Part shown: positions 1-8,666 of the stretch, one piece after another
Position numbering within the stretch: position 1 is the stretch's first letter
How the letters are laid out: every line of letters begins with the position of its first letter
NCBI GenBank assembly: GCA_963835535.1
Contig: CAWIFL010000013.1
Location: 12,779 to 76,778 of the forward strand
DNA length: 64,000 nt
Direction of reading: 5' to 3'
DNA from: Fen-1245 sp963835535
GTDB lineage: Bacteria > Gemmatimonadota > Gemmatimonadetes > Gemmatimonadales > JACORV01
The notes under the pieces: generated by a model
What the model saw: the letters and a program-made list of their open reading frames with translations, nothing else
Told to the model about the DNA's origin: nothing
The model's database searches: none
Program-made: the position numbers and the translations under genes

Positions 1-704
1 AAGCCGCTCGACGCGTCGCCGAGGAGGTGGGCGTCGCCGAGCCGCAGCTCCTCGAAGAACAGCGCCGACGTGTTCGACGCGCGGAGCCCCATCTTGTCCT
101 CGGGCTTGCCCGCCGCCAGCCCCGGCGAGCCGGCCGGGATCACGAAGCACCCGATCCCGCGCGCCCCCCGCGGCGCGCCCTCGGGATCCGTGCGCACCAT
201 CGCGAGGATGACGTCCGCCGTCCCGCCGTTGCTGACCCACGCCTTGGCGCCGTTCAGCACCCAGCCGTCGCCGCTCCGCACCGCCCGCGCCCGCAGCCCC
301 GCCGCGTCCGAGCCCGCGTCGGCCTCCGAGAGAGCGAAGGCCCCGAGCAGCTCGCCCCGCGCCATCGGCTTGAGCCAGCGCTCCTTCTGCGCCGCACTGC
401 CGTGCCGGAGCAGCATCTGCGTGGGGAGCGAGTTGTGCACGGCCACGGACACGGCGATGGACGCGTCGGCCGCCGCGATCTCCTCGACCGCCAGCAGGTA
501 GGTCTCCGTGTCGAGCCCCAGCCCGTCGTACTCCTCCGGCACGAGCATCCCGAGGAAGCCCAGCGCGCCGAGCCGGTCGATGGTCGCGCGGTCGAAGTGC
601 TTCTCCGCGTCCCACCGCGCGGCGTGCGGCGCGATGTGCTCCCGCGCGAAGTCGCGCGCGAGCTGGATGACCTGCTGCCGTTCCTCGCCGAGCACGGCCG
701 TCAC
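1..704 (-). CDS. Acyl-CoA dehydrogenase, C-terminus cut by the window edge
   Basis: Oxidises acyl-CoA to trans-2-enoyl-CoA with FAD, passing electrons to an electron-transferring flavoprotein, in the cytoplasm. About 234 N-terminal residues are visible: the helical N-domain (EERQQVIQLARDFAREHIAP), a middle stretch with AFALSEADAGSD (the flavin/acyl-binding signature of the family), and KAWVSNGGTADVILAMVRT leading into the beta domain. The GTG start at 704 overlaps the TGA of the upstream dehydrogenase gene (GTGA), so the two are translationally coupled. The catalytic Glu lies in the missing C-terminal part. Substrate chain length cannot be told; the neighbours (thiolase, 3-hydroxyacyl-CoA dehydrogenase) suggest short-chain acyl-CoA metabolism. 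Confidence 0.9.
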   Translation of the reverse strand, partial: MTAVLGEERQQVIQLARDFAREHIAPHAARWDAEKHFDRATIDRLGALGFLGMLVPEEYDGLGLDTETYLLAVEEIAAADASIAVSVAVHNSLPTQMLLRHGSAAQKERWLKPMARGELLGAFALSEADAGSDAAGLRARAVRSGDGWVLNGAKAWVSNGGTADVILAMVRTDPEGAPRGARGIGCFVIPAGSPGLAAGKPEDKMGLRASNTSALFFEELRLGDAHLLGDASSG

Positions 705-1564
705 CGGCCCGCCGGAGCGGCGGCGTAGTCGTAGAAGCCGCGGCCCGTCTTCCGTCCGAGCGCTCCCGCGGCCACCATCCGCTTGAGGAGCGGGCAGGGC
801 CGGTACTTGTCGTCCCCCAGCCCGCGCTGCAGCACCTCGAGGATGTTGAGGCAGACGTCGAGCCCGATCAGGTCGGCCAGGGCGAGCGGGCCGAGCGGAT
901 GGTTCATGCCGAGCTTCATCACCGTGTCGATGGACTCGGCGGTCGCCACGCCCTCCATCAGGCAGAACACCGCTTCGTTGATCATCGGCATCAGGACGCG
1001 GTTGGACACGAAGCCCGGGTAATCGTTGACCTCGACCGGCGTCTTGCCCAGCTCCCGCGCGATCGCCATCACGCGGCCCGCCGTGTCCTGGCTTGTCTCC
1101 TGGCCGCGGATCACCTCGACCAGCGCCATCACCGGCACCGGGTTCATGAAGTGCATCCCGATCACGCGGTCCGGCCGGCGCGTCTGCGCGGCCAGCGCCG
1201 TGATCGAGATGGAGCTGGTGTTGCTCGCGAGGATCGCCGCGGGCGGGAGGCACCGGTCGAGCTCGGCGAACAGCGGGAACTTGACCGCCTCGCTCTCGAA
1301 CGCGGCCTCGACCGCCAGCTCGGCGCCGCCGGCCGCAGCCAGATCCGTGGCGGGATGCAGGCGGGCCAGCGCCGCGTCGCGCTCCGGGGCGGTGAGGGTG
1401 CCCTTCTTCAGCTGGCGCTCGAGGTTGGCGCGGATCGCCGCGACGCCCTTCGCGAGCGCGGCCTCGGCCACGTCCACGAGCGCGACGTCCCAGCCGTGCT
1501 GCGCGAAGACGTGCGCGATCCCGTTCCCCATCGTGCCGGCGCCCACGACCGCGACCTTCGCCAT
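701..1564 (-). CDS. 3-hydroxybutyryl-CoA / 3-hydroxyacyl-CoA dehydrogenase
   Basis: NAD(P)-dependent oxidoreductase linking 3-hydroxyacyl-CoA and 3-ketoacyl-CoA. It has 287 residues, the usual size for the single-domain-pair bacterial Hbd type. The N-terminal Rossmann motif VVGAGTMGNGIAHVFAQHG is at residues 5-23. The central AILASNTSSISI and RVIGMHFMNPVPVM segments carry the catalytic His and substrate loop. The C-terminal helical domain holds VNDYPGFVSNRVLMPMINEA and ends with GRKTGRGFYDY. It lies between bioY (33 bases upstream) and the acyl-CoA dehydrogenase (4-base overlap), in an operon with a thiolase. Together these cover most steps of an acyl-CoA spiral, but no enoyl-CoA hydratase is in view. 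Confidence 0.95.
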   Translation of the reverse strand: MAKVAVVGAGTMGNGIAHVFAQHGWDVALVDVAEAALAKGVAAIRANLERQLKKGTLTAPERDAALARLHPATDLAAAGGAELAVEAAFESEAVKFPLFAELDRCLPPAAILASNTSSISITALAAQTRRPDRVIGMHFMNPVPVMALVEVIRGQETSQDTAGRVMAIARELGKTPVEVNDYPGFVSNRVLMPMINEAVFCLMEGVATAESIDTVMKLGMNHPLGPLALADLIGLDVCLNILEVLQRGLGDDKYRPCPLLKRMVAAGALGRKTGRGFYDYAAAPAGR

Positions 1565-1597
1565 CCGCTCACGCCCTCCCGAAAACGCAGCGCGCGC

Positions 1598-2175
1598 TCA
1601 GCGGAGCGCGCGCGTCAGGGGCAAGGTGCGGTGCAGGACCAGCGCCGCCAGACCGACCTTCACGGCGTCCTCCAGCAGGAACGGAAGCGAACCCGCGGCG
1701 AACGCCACAGGCGCGCTGCCGGTCATGACCGCCAGCTGGGCCAGCCCCCCGGCGTGCACCGCGATCATCCCGAGCAGCGGGCCTCCGACCAGCCCCGCCC
1801 ACCCCGGCCGGCGCGCGACGACGAACCCGACGAGCGCGGCGGCGAACGGGTACGCGAGCAGGTACCCACCGGTCGGGCCGAAGAGCCGCGCCACGCCCGG
1901 GGCGCCGTACGGCGTGAACACCGGCAGCCCCGCCGCGCCGAGCAGCAGATAGAAGACGAGGCTCGCGGCGCCGCGGCGCGCGCCGAGCAGGCCGCCCACC
2001 AGGAGCACCGCGAGCGCCTGCAGCGTGACGGGCACCGGCGTGCCGGGGAGCGGCACCGCGACCTGGGAGGCGAGCGCGACGGCGAGCGCCCCCGCGGCGA
2101 CGAGCGCGAGGTCGAGGGTGCGGCTCCGGCCGGCTGCGACCGGGGGGGGGCGGCGGTGGACGTGGCCTGGGTCAT
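1598..2175 (-). CDS. bioY: BioY biotin-transport protein, start separated from the body by a 9-C tract
   Basis: S-component of an ECF-type biotin transporter, a six-helix inner-membrane protein. The body carries the family pattern: VAVPLPGTPVPVTLQALAVL, GARRGAASLVFYLLLGAAGL, LFGPTGGYLLAYPFAAALVG and a last helix before LPLTRALR. The ATG at 2175 overlaps the thiolase stop (ATGA), as expected for a coupled gene, but it is out of frame with the body. A run of nine C on the coding strand (window 2142-2150) sits around codon 10. Ten C would give MTQATSTAAPPPVAAGRSRT running straight into BioY, with 192 residues in all. No ATG or GTG in the body frame gives a full-length protein. So this is a phase-off allele, a sequencing undercall or a fresh mutation. 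No EcfA/EcfT genes are nearby. Confidence 0.85.
2142..2150. repeat. Nine-base homopolymer (G on plus, C on bioY coding strand)
   Basis: An uninterrupted run of nine G on the plus strand lies about 25 bases inside bioY. It is exactly where the reading frame of the coupled ATG departs from the BioY frame; one extra base restores it. Such tracts mutate by slipped-strand mispairing and are also typical places for base-calling errors. Confidence 0.8.
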
Positions 2176-3371
2176 CCGAGACGCTCCACGGAGAGGGCCA
2201 CGGCGTTGCCGCCGCCGAGGCACAGGGTGGCGAGGCCGGTCGCGGCGCCGCGCGCGGCCATCGCATGGAGCAGCGTGGTCAGCACCCGCGCCCCGCTGGC
2301 GCCGATCGGATGGCCGAGCGCGACCGCGCCGCCGTTCACGTTGACGCGGGACCAGTCCCAGCCGAGGGCGCGCCCGTCGGCGAGCGCCTGGACGGCGAAC
2401 GCCTCGTTGGCCTCGATGAGGTCGTAGGCCCCGATGGTCTTCCCTTCCTTCTTCATCAGGTTCTGGACCGCCACGATCGGCGCGAAGAACAGGTCCTTCG
2501 GCTCGCCGCCGCCCGTGGCGTACGCGGTGATCCGCGCCAGCGGCTCGAGGAAACGCTCCCGCGCGAACGCCAGCGACGCCACCACGAGCGCGCTCGCGCC
2601 GTCGTTGAGGCCGGGGGCGTTGCCCGCGGTCACCGTGCCGTCCTTCTCGAACGCCGGCTTGAGCTTCGCGAGCGCCTCGAGCGTCGTGTCGGCGCGCGGA
2701 GACTCGTCCTTCTCGATCCGCACGGTGCCCTTCCGGTCGGCGATCTCGACCGGGACGATCTCCGCCCGGAAGAGGCCCCGCTCCTGCGCCGCCACGGCCT
2801 TCTGATGGCTCGCGAGCGCGAAGGCGTCCTGTTCCTCGCGGGAGACACCCGCCCGCTTCGCGGTGTACTCCGCGTAGGAGCCCATGTGCACGTCGCCGAA
2901 CGAGCACCAGAGGCCGTCGCGGATCACGCCGTCCACCATCGTCTGGTTGCCGAGCTTCACGCCGCTGCGCAGCCCGAAGAGGTAGAAGGGCGCGTTCGAC
3001 ATGGACTCCATCCCGCCCGCGACGACGCACTCGGCGTCGCCCGCCTTCACCGCCTGCGCCGCCAGCATCACCGCCTTGAGACCCGAGCCGCACACCTTGT
3101 TGACGGTGAGCGCGGGCACGGTGCCGGGGAGGCCGGCGCCGATCGCCGCCTGCCGCGCGGGCGCCTGGCCCACGCCGCCCTGCACCACGTTCCCCATGAT
3201 CACTTCGCCGACGTCCGCGTCCGCGACCGCGGCGCGGCGCACCGCCTCGCGGATGGCCAGCGCGCCCAGCCGCGGCGCGGTGAGCGGCGCGAGACCGCCC
3301 AGGAACCGGCCGATGGGCGTGCGCACCGCGCTGAGGATGACGGGGGTCAGCCGGGGATCGGGAGCCGCCAT
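2172..3371 (-). CDS. Acetyl-CoA C-acetyltransferase (thiolase)
   Basis: Condenses two acetyl-CoA to acetoacetyl-CoA, or cleaves 3-ketoacyl-CoA, in the cytoplasm. At 399 residues it has normal thiolase length. The nucleophilic Cys94 lies in VNKVCGSGLKAVMLAAQAVK, the GGMESMSNAPF signature follows, the conserved NEAFA is in IEANEAFAVQAL, the His is in NGGAVALGHPIGASGARV, and the second catalytic Cys is in LATLCLGGGNAVAL. The ATG at 3371 overlaps the thrS stop by one base (TGATG), and the gene's own stop overlaps the bioY ATG, so thrS, thiolase and bioY form one coupled unit. Whether it works in biosynthesis or degradation cannot be decided from sequence. Confidence 0.96.
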   Translation of the reverse strand: MAAPDPRLTPVILSAVRTPIGRFLGGLAPLTAPRLGALAIREAVRRAAVADADVGEVIMGNVVQGGVGQAPARQAAIGAGLPGTVPALTVNKVCGSGLKAVMLAAQAVKAGDAECVVAGGMESMSNAPFYLFGLRSGVKLGNQTMVDGVIRDGLWCSFGDVHMGSYAEYTAKRAGVSREEQDAFALASHQKAVAAQERGLFRAEIVPVEIADRKGTVRIEKDESPRADTTLEALAKLKPAFEKDGTVTAGNAPGLNDGASALVVASLAFARERFLEPLARITAYATGGGEPKDLFFAPIVAVQNLMKKEGKTIGAYDLIEANEAFAVQALADGRALGWDWSRVNVNGGAVALGHPIGASGARVLTTLLHAMAARGAATGLATLCLGGGNAVALSVERLG

Positions 3372-5314
3372 CACGGGCCTCGCATCCGGGTGCGCACCTC
3401 GTCCACGAGCCGGGCGAGGAACGCCTCCTGGGTCATGACGTCCTGCTTCTTCCCGGTGCCGCGGACCCGCACGGCCACCGCGCGCGCCTCCGCCTCCCGC
3501 GCGCCGATCACCGCCATGTACGGCACCTTGTGCAGCTCGGCGTCGCGGATGCGGTAGTTCAGCGTGTCGCTGCGATCGTCGAGCACGGCCCGGATGCCGG
3601 CGCCGCGCAGCGCCGCCTCCACCCCCCGCGCCGCCTCCACCTGCGCGTCGCTGATCGGCAGCACCCGCACCTGCTCGGGGGAGAGCCAGAGCGGGAACGC
3701 GCCGGCGAAGTGCTCGATGAGGAAGCCGAGGAAGCGCTCCAGCGTGCCGAAGATCGCGCGGTGGACCATCACCGGGCGGTGCGGCTTGTTGTCCGCGCCG
3801 GTGTATTCCAGCGCGAACCGCTCCGGCAGCTGGAAGTCGAGCTGGATCGTCGCGCCCTGCCACTCCCGGCCGATCGCGTCGTTGAACTTGATGTCGATCT
3901 TCGGTCCGTAGAACGCGCCGCCGCCCGTGTCGAGGCGATAGGTGACGCCGCGCCGCTTGAGCGCCGCCTCCAGCGCCTGCTCGGCCTGCGTCCAGGCCTC
4001 GTCGCTCCCGAGCTTCTTCTCCGGCCGGGTGGCGAGATCGAAGCGGTACTCGAGGCCCAGCGTCTTCCCCATCACCAGCTCGACGATGTCGAGCAGCTCG
4101 AAGATCTCGTTCTCGATCTGGTCGGGCCTGAGGAAGATGTGCCCGTCGTCCATCGTCAGCCCGCGCACCCGCAGCATCCCGTGCAGCACGCCCGACCGCT
4201 CGTTGCGGTAGACGTTGGCGATCTCCGTGAGCCGGAGCGGCAGGTCGCGGTAGCTGCGCTGCTGCGAGGCGTACACGAGGATGTGCATCGGGCAGTTCAT
4301 CGGCTTCACCCGGTAGCGCACGTCCTCCGCCTCGCCCTCCCCCGCCGCCATCGCCGGGAACTGGTTCTCCGCGTACCACGGCAGGTGCCCCGAGCGCAGG
4401 AACAGCTGCTCGCGGGTGATGTGCGGCGTGTAGACCAGGAGGTTGCCGCGCTCGAGCAGGACGTCCTCGATGAAACGCCGCAGCTGGAACTGGAGCATCG
4501 CGCCCTTGGGGTGCCAGAAGATCAGCCCCGGCCCGACGTCCTCCTGGATGCTGAAGAGGTCGAGCTGCTTCCCCAGGATGCGGTGGTCGCGGCGGCGCGC
4601 CTCCTCGAGCCGGTGCAGGTAGGCGTCGAGGTCCTGCTTCGAGAACCAGGCGGTGCCGTAGATGCGCTGCAGCATCTGGCGCTTCTCGTCGCCGCGCCAG
4701 TAGGCGCCCGCCGCGTGCAGGAGCTTGAAGTGCTGCAGCCGCCCGGTGCTCGGCAGGTGCGGGCCGCGGCACAGGTCCTCGAACGGGCCGTCGCGGTAGA
4801 CCGAGATGGTCTCGGCCGCGCCGATCTCGGAGAGCCGCTCGAGCTTGAGGGGGTCGGCGGCGAAGCGGCGCTGCGCCTCGTCCCGGGACACCTCCTCGCG
4901 GACGATCGGGTAGTCGGCGGCGGTCACGGCGCGCATCTCGCCCTCGATCTTCTCCAGATCGTCGGGCGTGAAGGGGCGCGGCACCTCGAAGTCGTAGTAG
5001 AAGCCGTCCTCGATGGCGGGGCCGAAGCCGATGCCCGCGTCGGGGAAGACCTTGCGCACCGCGGTGGCGAGGACGTGCGCGGCCGAATGGCGCAGCACGC
5101 CGAGCGCGTCGGGGTCCTTTTCGGTCAGCACCTGGAAGGGCCCCGAGCCGGGAAGCTCGCGGTCGAGCTCGACGATCTGCCCGTTCAACCGGGCGGCGAC
5201 GGCGGCCTGCGCGAGGCGCGGGCCGATGGACGCCGCGACGGCGCGCGGCGTCGTGCCGGGCGCGACGCGTTTCTCCGATCCGTCGGGGAGCGTGAGGACC
5301 AGTTGATCAGCCAT
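3371..5314 (-). CDS. thrS: Threonyl-tRNA synthetase
   Basis: Charges tRNA-Thr; class II synthetase, 647 residues, full length. Domains in order: an N-terminal TGS domain (about 1-60), an editing domain with HSAAHVLATAVRKVFPDA (the zinc-like HxxxH of the N2 domain), then the catalytic core with MNCPMHILVYASQQRSYRD (zinc-binding Cys), motif 2 in VYRNERSGVLHGMLRVRG, motif 3 around HRAIFGTLERFLGFLIEH, and the C-terminal anticodon-binding domain (VRVLPISDAQ). ATG 5314 was chosen because MADQLVLTLPDGS is the normal TGS start; the frame is open further upstream without homology. It heads the minus-strand acyl-CoA operon. No T-box was seen in the 123-base region upstream. Confidence 0.97.
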   Translation of the reverse strand: MADQLVLTLPDGSEKRVAPGTTPRAVAASIGPRLAQAAVAARLNGQIVELDRELPGSGPFQVLTEKDPDALGVLRHSAAHVLATAVRKVFPDAGIGFGPAIEDGFYYDFEVPRPFTPDDLEKIEGEMRAVTAADYPIVREEVSRDEAQRRFAADPLKLERLSEIGAAETISVYRDGPFEDLCRGPHLPSTGRLQHFKLLHAAGAYWRGDEKRQMLQRIYGTAWFSKQDLDAYLHRLEEARRRDHRILGKQLDLFSIQEDVGPGLIFWHPKGAMLQFQLRRFIEDVLLERGNLLVYTPHITREQLFLRSGHLPWYAENQFPAMAAGEGEAEDVRYRVKPMNCPMHILVYASQQRSYRDLPLRLTEIANVYRNERSGVLHGMLRVRGLTMDDGHIFLRPDQIENEIFELLDIVELVMGKTLGLEYRFDLATRPEKKLGSDEAWTQAEQALEAALKRRGVTYRLDTGGGAFYGPKIDIKFNDAIGREWQGATIQLDFQLPERFALEYTGADNKPHRPVMVHRAIFGTLERFLGFLIEHFAGAFPLWLSPEQVRVLPISDAQVEAARGVEAALRGAGIRAVLDDRSDTLNYRIRDAELHKVPYMAVIGAREAEARAVAVRVRGTGKKQDVMTQEAFLARLVDEVRTRMRGP

Positions 5315-5437
5315 GCCACTCCGTGCCAGGCACCGGTTGTCTAAGGGCTGGAGGGGGCGCAACTTGCGACAGGAGGCCCGCTTCGCCAGAGTTAAGCAAT
5401 GTAGCGGGGGCCCACCGCGGTTTCCACCGGAGGCGGA

Positions 5438-5902
5438 GTGTCGCGCGACGGCAAAGGCTCGGACTGGACGATCTCGGACCTGCTGGTCGTGGCCGTGGGA
5501 GCCGGCCTCGGCCTGGCGCTCGGGTATTTCGCGGCCGAGCGCGTGGGCCGGGTCAACAGCCAGCGGGTCCACTCCGCGATCGACCGCTGGAAGCGGCGGT
5601 ACGGGCGGCCGGCGGAGGCGTGGACCGACGAGGACGGGGAGCGGCTGGAGGCGCGGGTCCTCGACGCGCTGCGCCGCGACGCCGTGCTCGGCCGGCGCGC
5701 CGTCCGCGTGCGCGTGTTCGAGGGCGGGATCGTGGAGCTGAGCGGCCGCGTCGCGCACCCGAGCGAGGTGCAGCTGGCCGGCCGGGTGGTGGGGGCGGTG
5801 CCGGAGGTCCGGACGGTCCTCAATCACCTGCTGGTGACGGGGGCGGATGGGCCGGTGCCCGCGGTAGCGGGGCCGAGTACGCCCCGGGCCGCGCGAGGAT
5901 GA
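5438..5902 (+). CDS. Membrane-anchored BON-domain protein
   Basis: A 154-residue protein with a short N-terminus, one transmembrane helix (LLVVAVGAGLGLALGYFAAE, about 15-34), a charged linker and a C-terminal BON domain (about 70-130: VLDALRRDAVLGRRAVRVRV, then GIVELSGRVAHPSEVQLAGR and VPEVRTVLNHL). BON domains bind phospholipid surfaces, so a role at the envelope is likely, but nothing more specific can be said. The start is GTG 5438. A rho-independent terminator follows 26 bases after the stop, so the gene seems monocistronic and divergent from thrS. Confidence 0.8.
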   Translation: MSRDGKGSDWTISDLLVVAVGAGLGLALGYFAAERVGRVNSQRVHSAIDRWKRRYGRPAEAWTDEDGERLEARVLDALRRDAVLGRRAVRVRVFEGGIVELSGRVAHPSEVQLAGRVVGAVPEVRTVLNHLLVTGADGPVPAVAGPSTPRAARG

Positions 5903-5927
5903 TGGTGGCGAAGCACTGCATTCCCGC

Positions 5928-5951
5928 GGCCCGCTCCACGCGGGCCTTTTT
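5928..5951 (+). terminator. Rho-independent terminator between BON gene and valS
   Basis: Perfect 7-bp stem GGCCCGC / GCGGGCC around a TCCAC loop, followed by five T. It ends the BON transcript. It also sits only 12 bases before the valS ATG, so valS must have its own promoter beyond it, or the hairpin acts as an attenuator. No T-box signature was found. Confidence 0.85.
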
Positions 5952-5963
5952 GTGGACGAGGGC

Positions 5964-8666
5964 ATGACCGAAGCGACGACGCTGTCCCCGCAGTACAGTG
6001 CCACGGACGTCGAGGCGGCGCTCTACGCCGACTGGGAGGCCCGCGGATACTTCACGCCCTCCAGCGCTCCCGGGGCGCGGCCGTACGTCATCGTCATCCC
6101 GCCGCCCAACGTCACGGACGTGCTCCACATGGGGCACGGGCTGAACAACACCGTCCAGGACGTCCTGATCCGCTTCGAGCGCATGCGCGGCCGCGCGGCG
6201 CTCTGGGTGCCGGGGACGGACCACGCCGGCATCGCCACGCAGAACGTGGTCGAGAAGCTGCTCGCCGCCGAGGGCAAGACGCGGTTCGACCTCGGGCGCG
6301 AGGCCTTCGTCGCGCGGGTGTGGGAACACGTGAACGCCAAGCGCGGCGTCATCCTCGATCAGCTGCGGGCCATCGGCTGCTCGTGCGACTGGACGCGCAC
6401 GCGGTTCACCCTCGACCCCGAGATGAGCCACGCGGTGCGTGAGACCTTCGTGCAGCTCTGGGAGGAGGGGCTCATCTACCGCGGCTACCGGGTGATCCAC
6501 TGGTGCCCGCGGTGCCACACGGCGCTCTCGGACGAGGAGGCGGAGCACGAGGACGTCGAGGGCGCGTTCTACCACATCCGCTACCCGCTCGCCGACACCG
6601 AGGGATACATCACGGTGGCCACGACGCGGCCCGAGACGCTGCTCGGCGACGTCGCCGTAGCGGTGAACCCGAGCGACCCGGCGCGCGCGGCGTACGTCGG
6701 CCGGCACGTGGTCCTCCCGATCGCGGAGCTGGAGATCCCGATCATCGCCGACGAGCACGTGGAGGCCGGCTTCGGCACCGGGTTCGTGAAGATCACGCCC
6801 GCGCACGACGCGGACGACTTCGAGGTGGGCAAGCGGCACAACCTCGCCACGCCGATCGTGATGACGCCCGAGGCGCGGATGGCCGACGCGGCGCTGAACG
6901 GCAAGGCCGGCGGCCGCGTGCCCGCGCCCATCTTCGGGATGGACCGCTTCGAGGCGCGCAAGGCGATCCTGGAGCTGCTGAAGGCGCGCGGCCTGCTGGA
7001 GAAGGTGGAGAGCCGCCTGCACGCCGTCCGCCACTGCTACCGCTGCGACACGGTGGTCGAGCCGCGGCTGAGCGACCAGTGGTTCGTGACGATGGAGCCG
7101 CTCGCGGCGCCGGCGCTCGAGGCGTACCGGAAGGGCGAGGTCCGCTTCATCCCGGAGCGGCGCGGCGTCGAGTTCGAGCAGTGGCTGACCGGGATCCGCG
7201 ACTGGAACATCTCGCGCCAGCTCTGGTGGGGCCACCGCATCCCGGTCTGGTACTGCGACAAGTGCGGCCTGCAGAGCGCGTTCCGCGAGGACCCGCAGGC
7301 GTGCCCCGCCTGCGGCGCGGCCCTGCGCCAGGACGAGGACGTCCTCGACACCTGGTTCAGCTCCTGGCTCTGGCCGTTCTCGACCCTCGGCTGGCCCGAG
7401 CAGACCGCCGACCTCGCGCGCTTCTACCCCACCGACGTCCTGGTCACCGCCCCCGAGATCATCTTCTTCTGGGTGGCGCGGATGATCATGGCCGGGCTCC
7501 ACTTCCTGGGGCGCGTGCCGTTCCATACGGTGTACCTGCACGGCACGGTACGCGACACGCACCACGTCAAGATGTCGAAGTCGCTCGGCAACGGGATCGA
7601 CCCGCTCGAGGTGGTGCGGCGGTTCGGCGCCGACGCCCTGCGCTTCGCGGTCACGAGCGGGCTGGCCGTAGGGACGGACATCGTCCTCGATCCCGGCGAC
7701 CTCGAGACGTCGTTCGCCTCGGGGCGGAACTTCGCCAACAAGCTCTGGAACGTCGGCCGCCTGCTGCTGTCGTCGCTGGGCGAGGACGCGGTGCGGCCGC
7801 TGGCCGACGTCCCGCCCGGCGAGCTCAACCTCGCGGACCGCTGGATCCTGTCGCGGCTGGCGCGCGCGGTGCGGGAGACGACGGAGCACCTCGAGAAGTT
7901 CCGGCTCAACGACGCCGTCGGGACGCCGTACCACTTCCTCTGGGACGACTTCGCCGACTGGTACCTGGAGGAGGTCAAGCCGCGGCTCCGGGGCGAGGCG
8001 GCGGGCGCCGAGGCGGCGCGGTCGGTGGCGGCGCACGGCTTCGAGACGGTGCTCCGCCTGCTGCATCCGGCGATGCCGTTCATCACCGAGACGCTCTACC
8101 GCCGTCTCCCCGGCCGCGCCGACGCGTCCATCGTCGTCGCGCCGTGGCCCGCGGCGGACGCGGGGCGCGACGACCCCGACGCCGAGCGCGACTTCGCGTT
8201 CGTGCAGGCGCTGGTGGATGCGGTCCGCGAGGTGCGGGCGGACTACGGCGTCAAGCCGGGTCAGGAGCTGCCCGCCTTCCACGCCAGGACCTCGTCGCGG
8301 CAGCGGAAGGCGCTGGCGACCGAAGACGACATGATCCGACGGCTGGCACGGCTCAAGCAGCTCGACTTCGTCGGGGACCCGTCGGTGCACGGCAAGGTCG
8401 GCGCGCACGTCGTTCTCCCGGATGGCGCCGAGCTCTTTGTCGGGCTCGGCGAGGCGATCGACGTGGCCAGGGAATGCGCCCGGCTCGGCTCCGAGCTGCA
8501 GCGGCTCGAGCGCCAGATCGCGGGCCTCAAGACCAAGCTCGCCAACCCCGGCTTCACGGGCCAGGCGCCTGCGGAGGTCGTGGAGCGCGAGCGCACCAAG
8601 GAGCGCGAGTGGACGGTCAAGCGGGAGGCGCTCGCCTCCAAGCTCGCCGCGCTCGGCTGCGCGTAG
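5964..8666 (+). CDS. valS: Valyl-tRNA synthetase
   Basis: Charges tRNA-Val; class I synthetase of 900 residues, full length. The HIGH-type motif is in PPPNVTDVLHMGHGLNNTVQ (about 47-66), the editing domain contains TTRPETLLGDVAVAVNP, WWGHRIPVWYCDKCG begins a zinc-binding CxxC pair, and the KMSKS motif is in HHVKMSKSLGNGIDP (about residue 535). The C-terminus is a Val-type coiled coil (ELQRLERQIAGLKTKLANPG), which separates ValRS from IleRS. ATG 5964 is preferred over the in-frame GTG 5952, which touches the T-tract of the upstream terminator. The stop overlaps the start region of the next gene. Confidence 0.97.
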   Translation: MTEATTLSPQYSATDVEAALYADWEARGYFTPSSAPGARPYVIVIPPPNVTDVLHMGHGLNNTVQDVLIRFERMRGRAALWVPGTDHAGIATQNVVEKLLAAEGKTRFDLGREAFVARVWEHVNAKRGVILDQLRAIGCSCDWTRTRFTLDPEMSHAVRETFVQLWEEGLIYRGYRVIHWCPRCHTALSDEEAEHEDVEGAFYHIRYPLADTEGYITVATTRPETLLGDVAVAVNPSDPARAAYVGRHVVLPIAELEIPIIADEHVEAGFGTGFVKITPAHDADDFEVGKRHNLATPIVMTPEARMADAALNGKAGGRVPAPIFGMDRFEARKAILELLKARGLLEKVESRLHAVRHCYRCDTVVEPRLSDQWFVTMEPLAAPALEAYRKGEVRFIPERRGVEFEQWLTGIRDWNISRQLWWGHRIPVWYCDKCGLQSAFREDPQACPACGAALRQDEDVLDTWFSSWLWPFSTLGWPEQTADLARFYPTDVLVTAPEIIFFWVARMIMAGLHFLGRVPFHTVYLHGTVRDTHHVKMSKSLGNGIDPLEVVRRFGADALRFAVTSGLAVGTDIVLDPGDLETSFASGRNFANKLWNVGRLLLSSLGEDAVRPLADVPPGELNLADRWILSRLARAVRETTEHLEKFRLNDAVGTPYHFLWDDFADWYLEEVKPRLRGEAAGAEAARSVAAHGFETVLRLLHPAMPFITETLYRRLPGRADASIVVAPWPAADAGRDDPDAERDFAFVQALVDAVREVRADYGVKPGQELPAFHARTSSRQRKALATEDDMIRRLARLKQLDFVGDPSVHGKVGAHVVLPDGAELFVGLGEAIDVARECARLGSELQRLERQIAGLKTKLANPGFTGQAPAEVVERERTKEREWTVKREALASKLAALGCA

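Noticed and set aside
27..728. Long plus-strand open frames over the acyl-CoA dehydrogenase region
   Set aside because: Arg/Pro/His-rich composition typical of antisense frames in GC-rich DNA; the minus strand has a clear acyl-CoA dehydrogenase.
5903..5963. T-box riboswitch before valS
   Set aside because: The hairpin is a plain 7-bp terminator; there is no T-box consensus or specifier stem, and the space is only about 60 bases.
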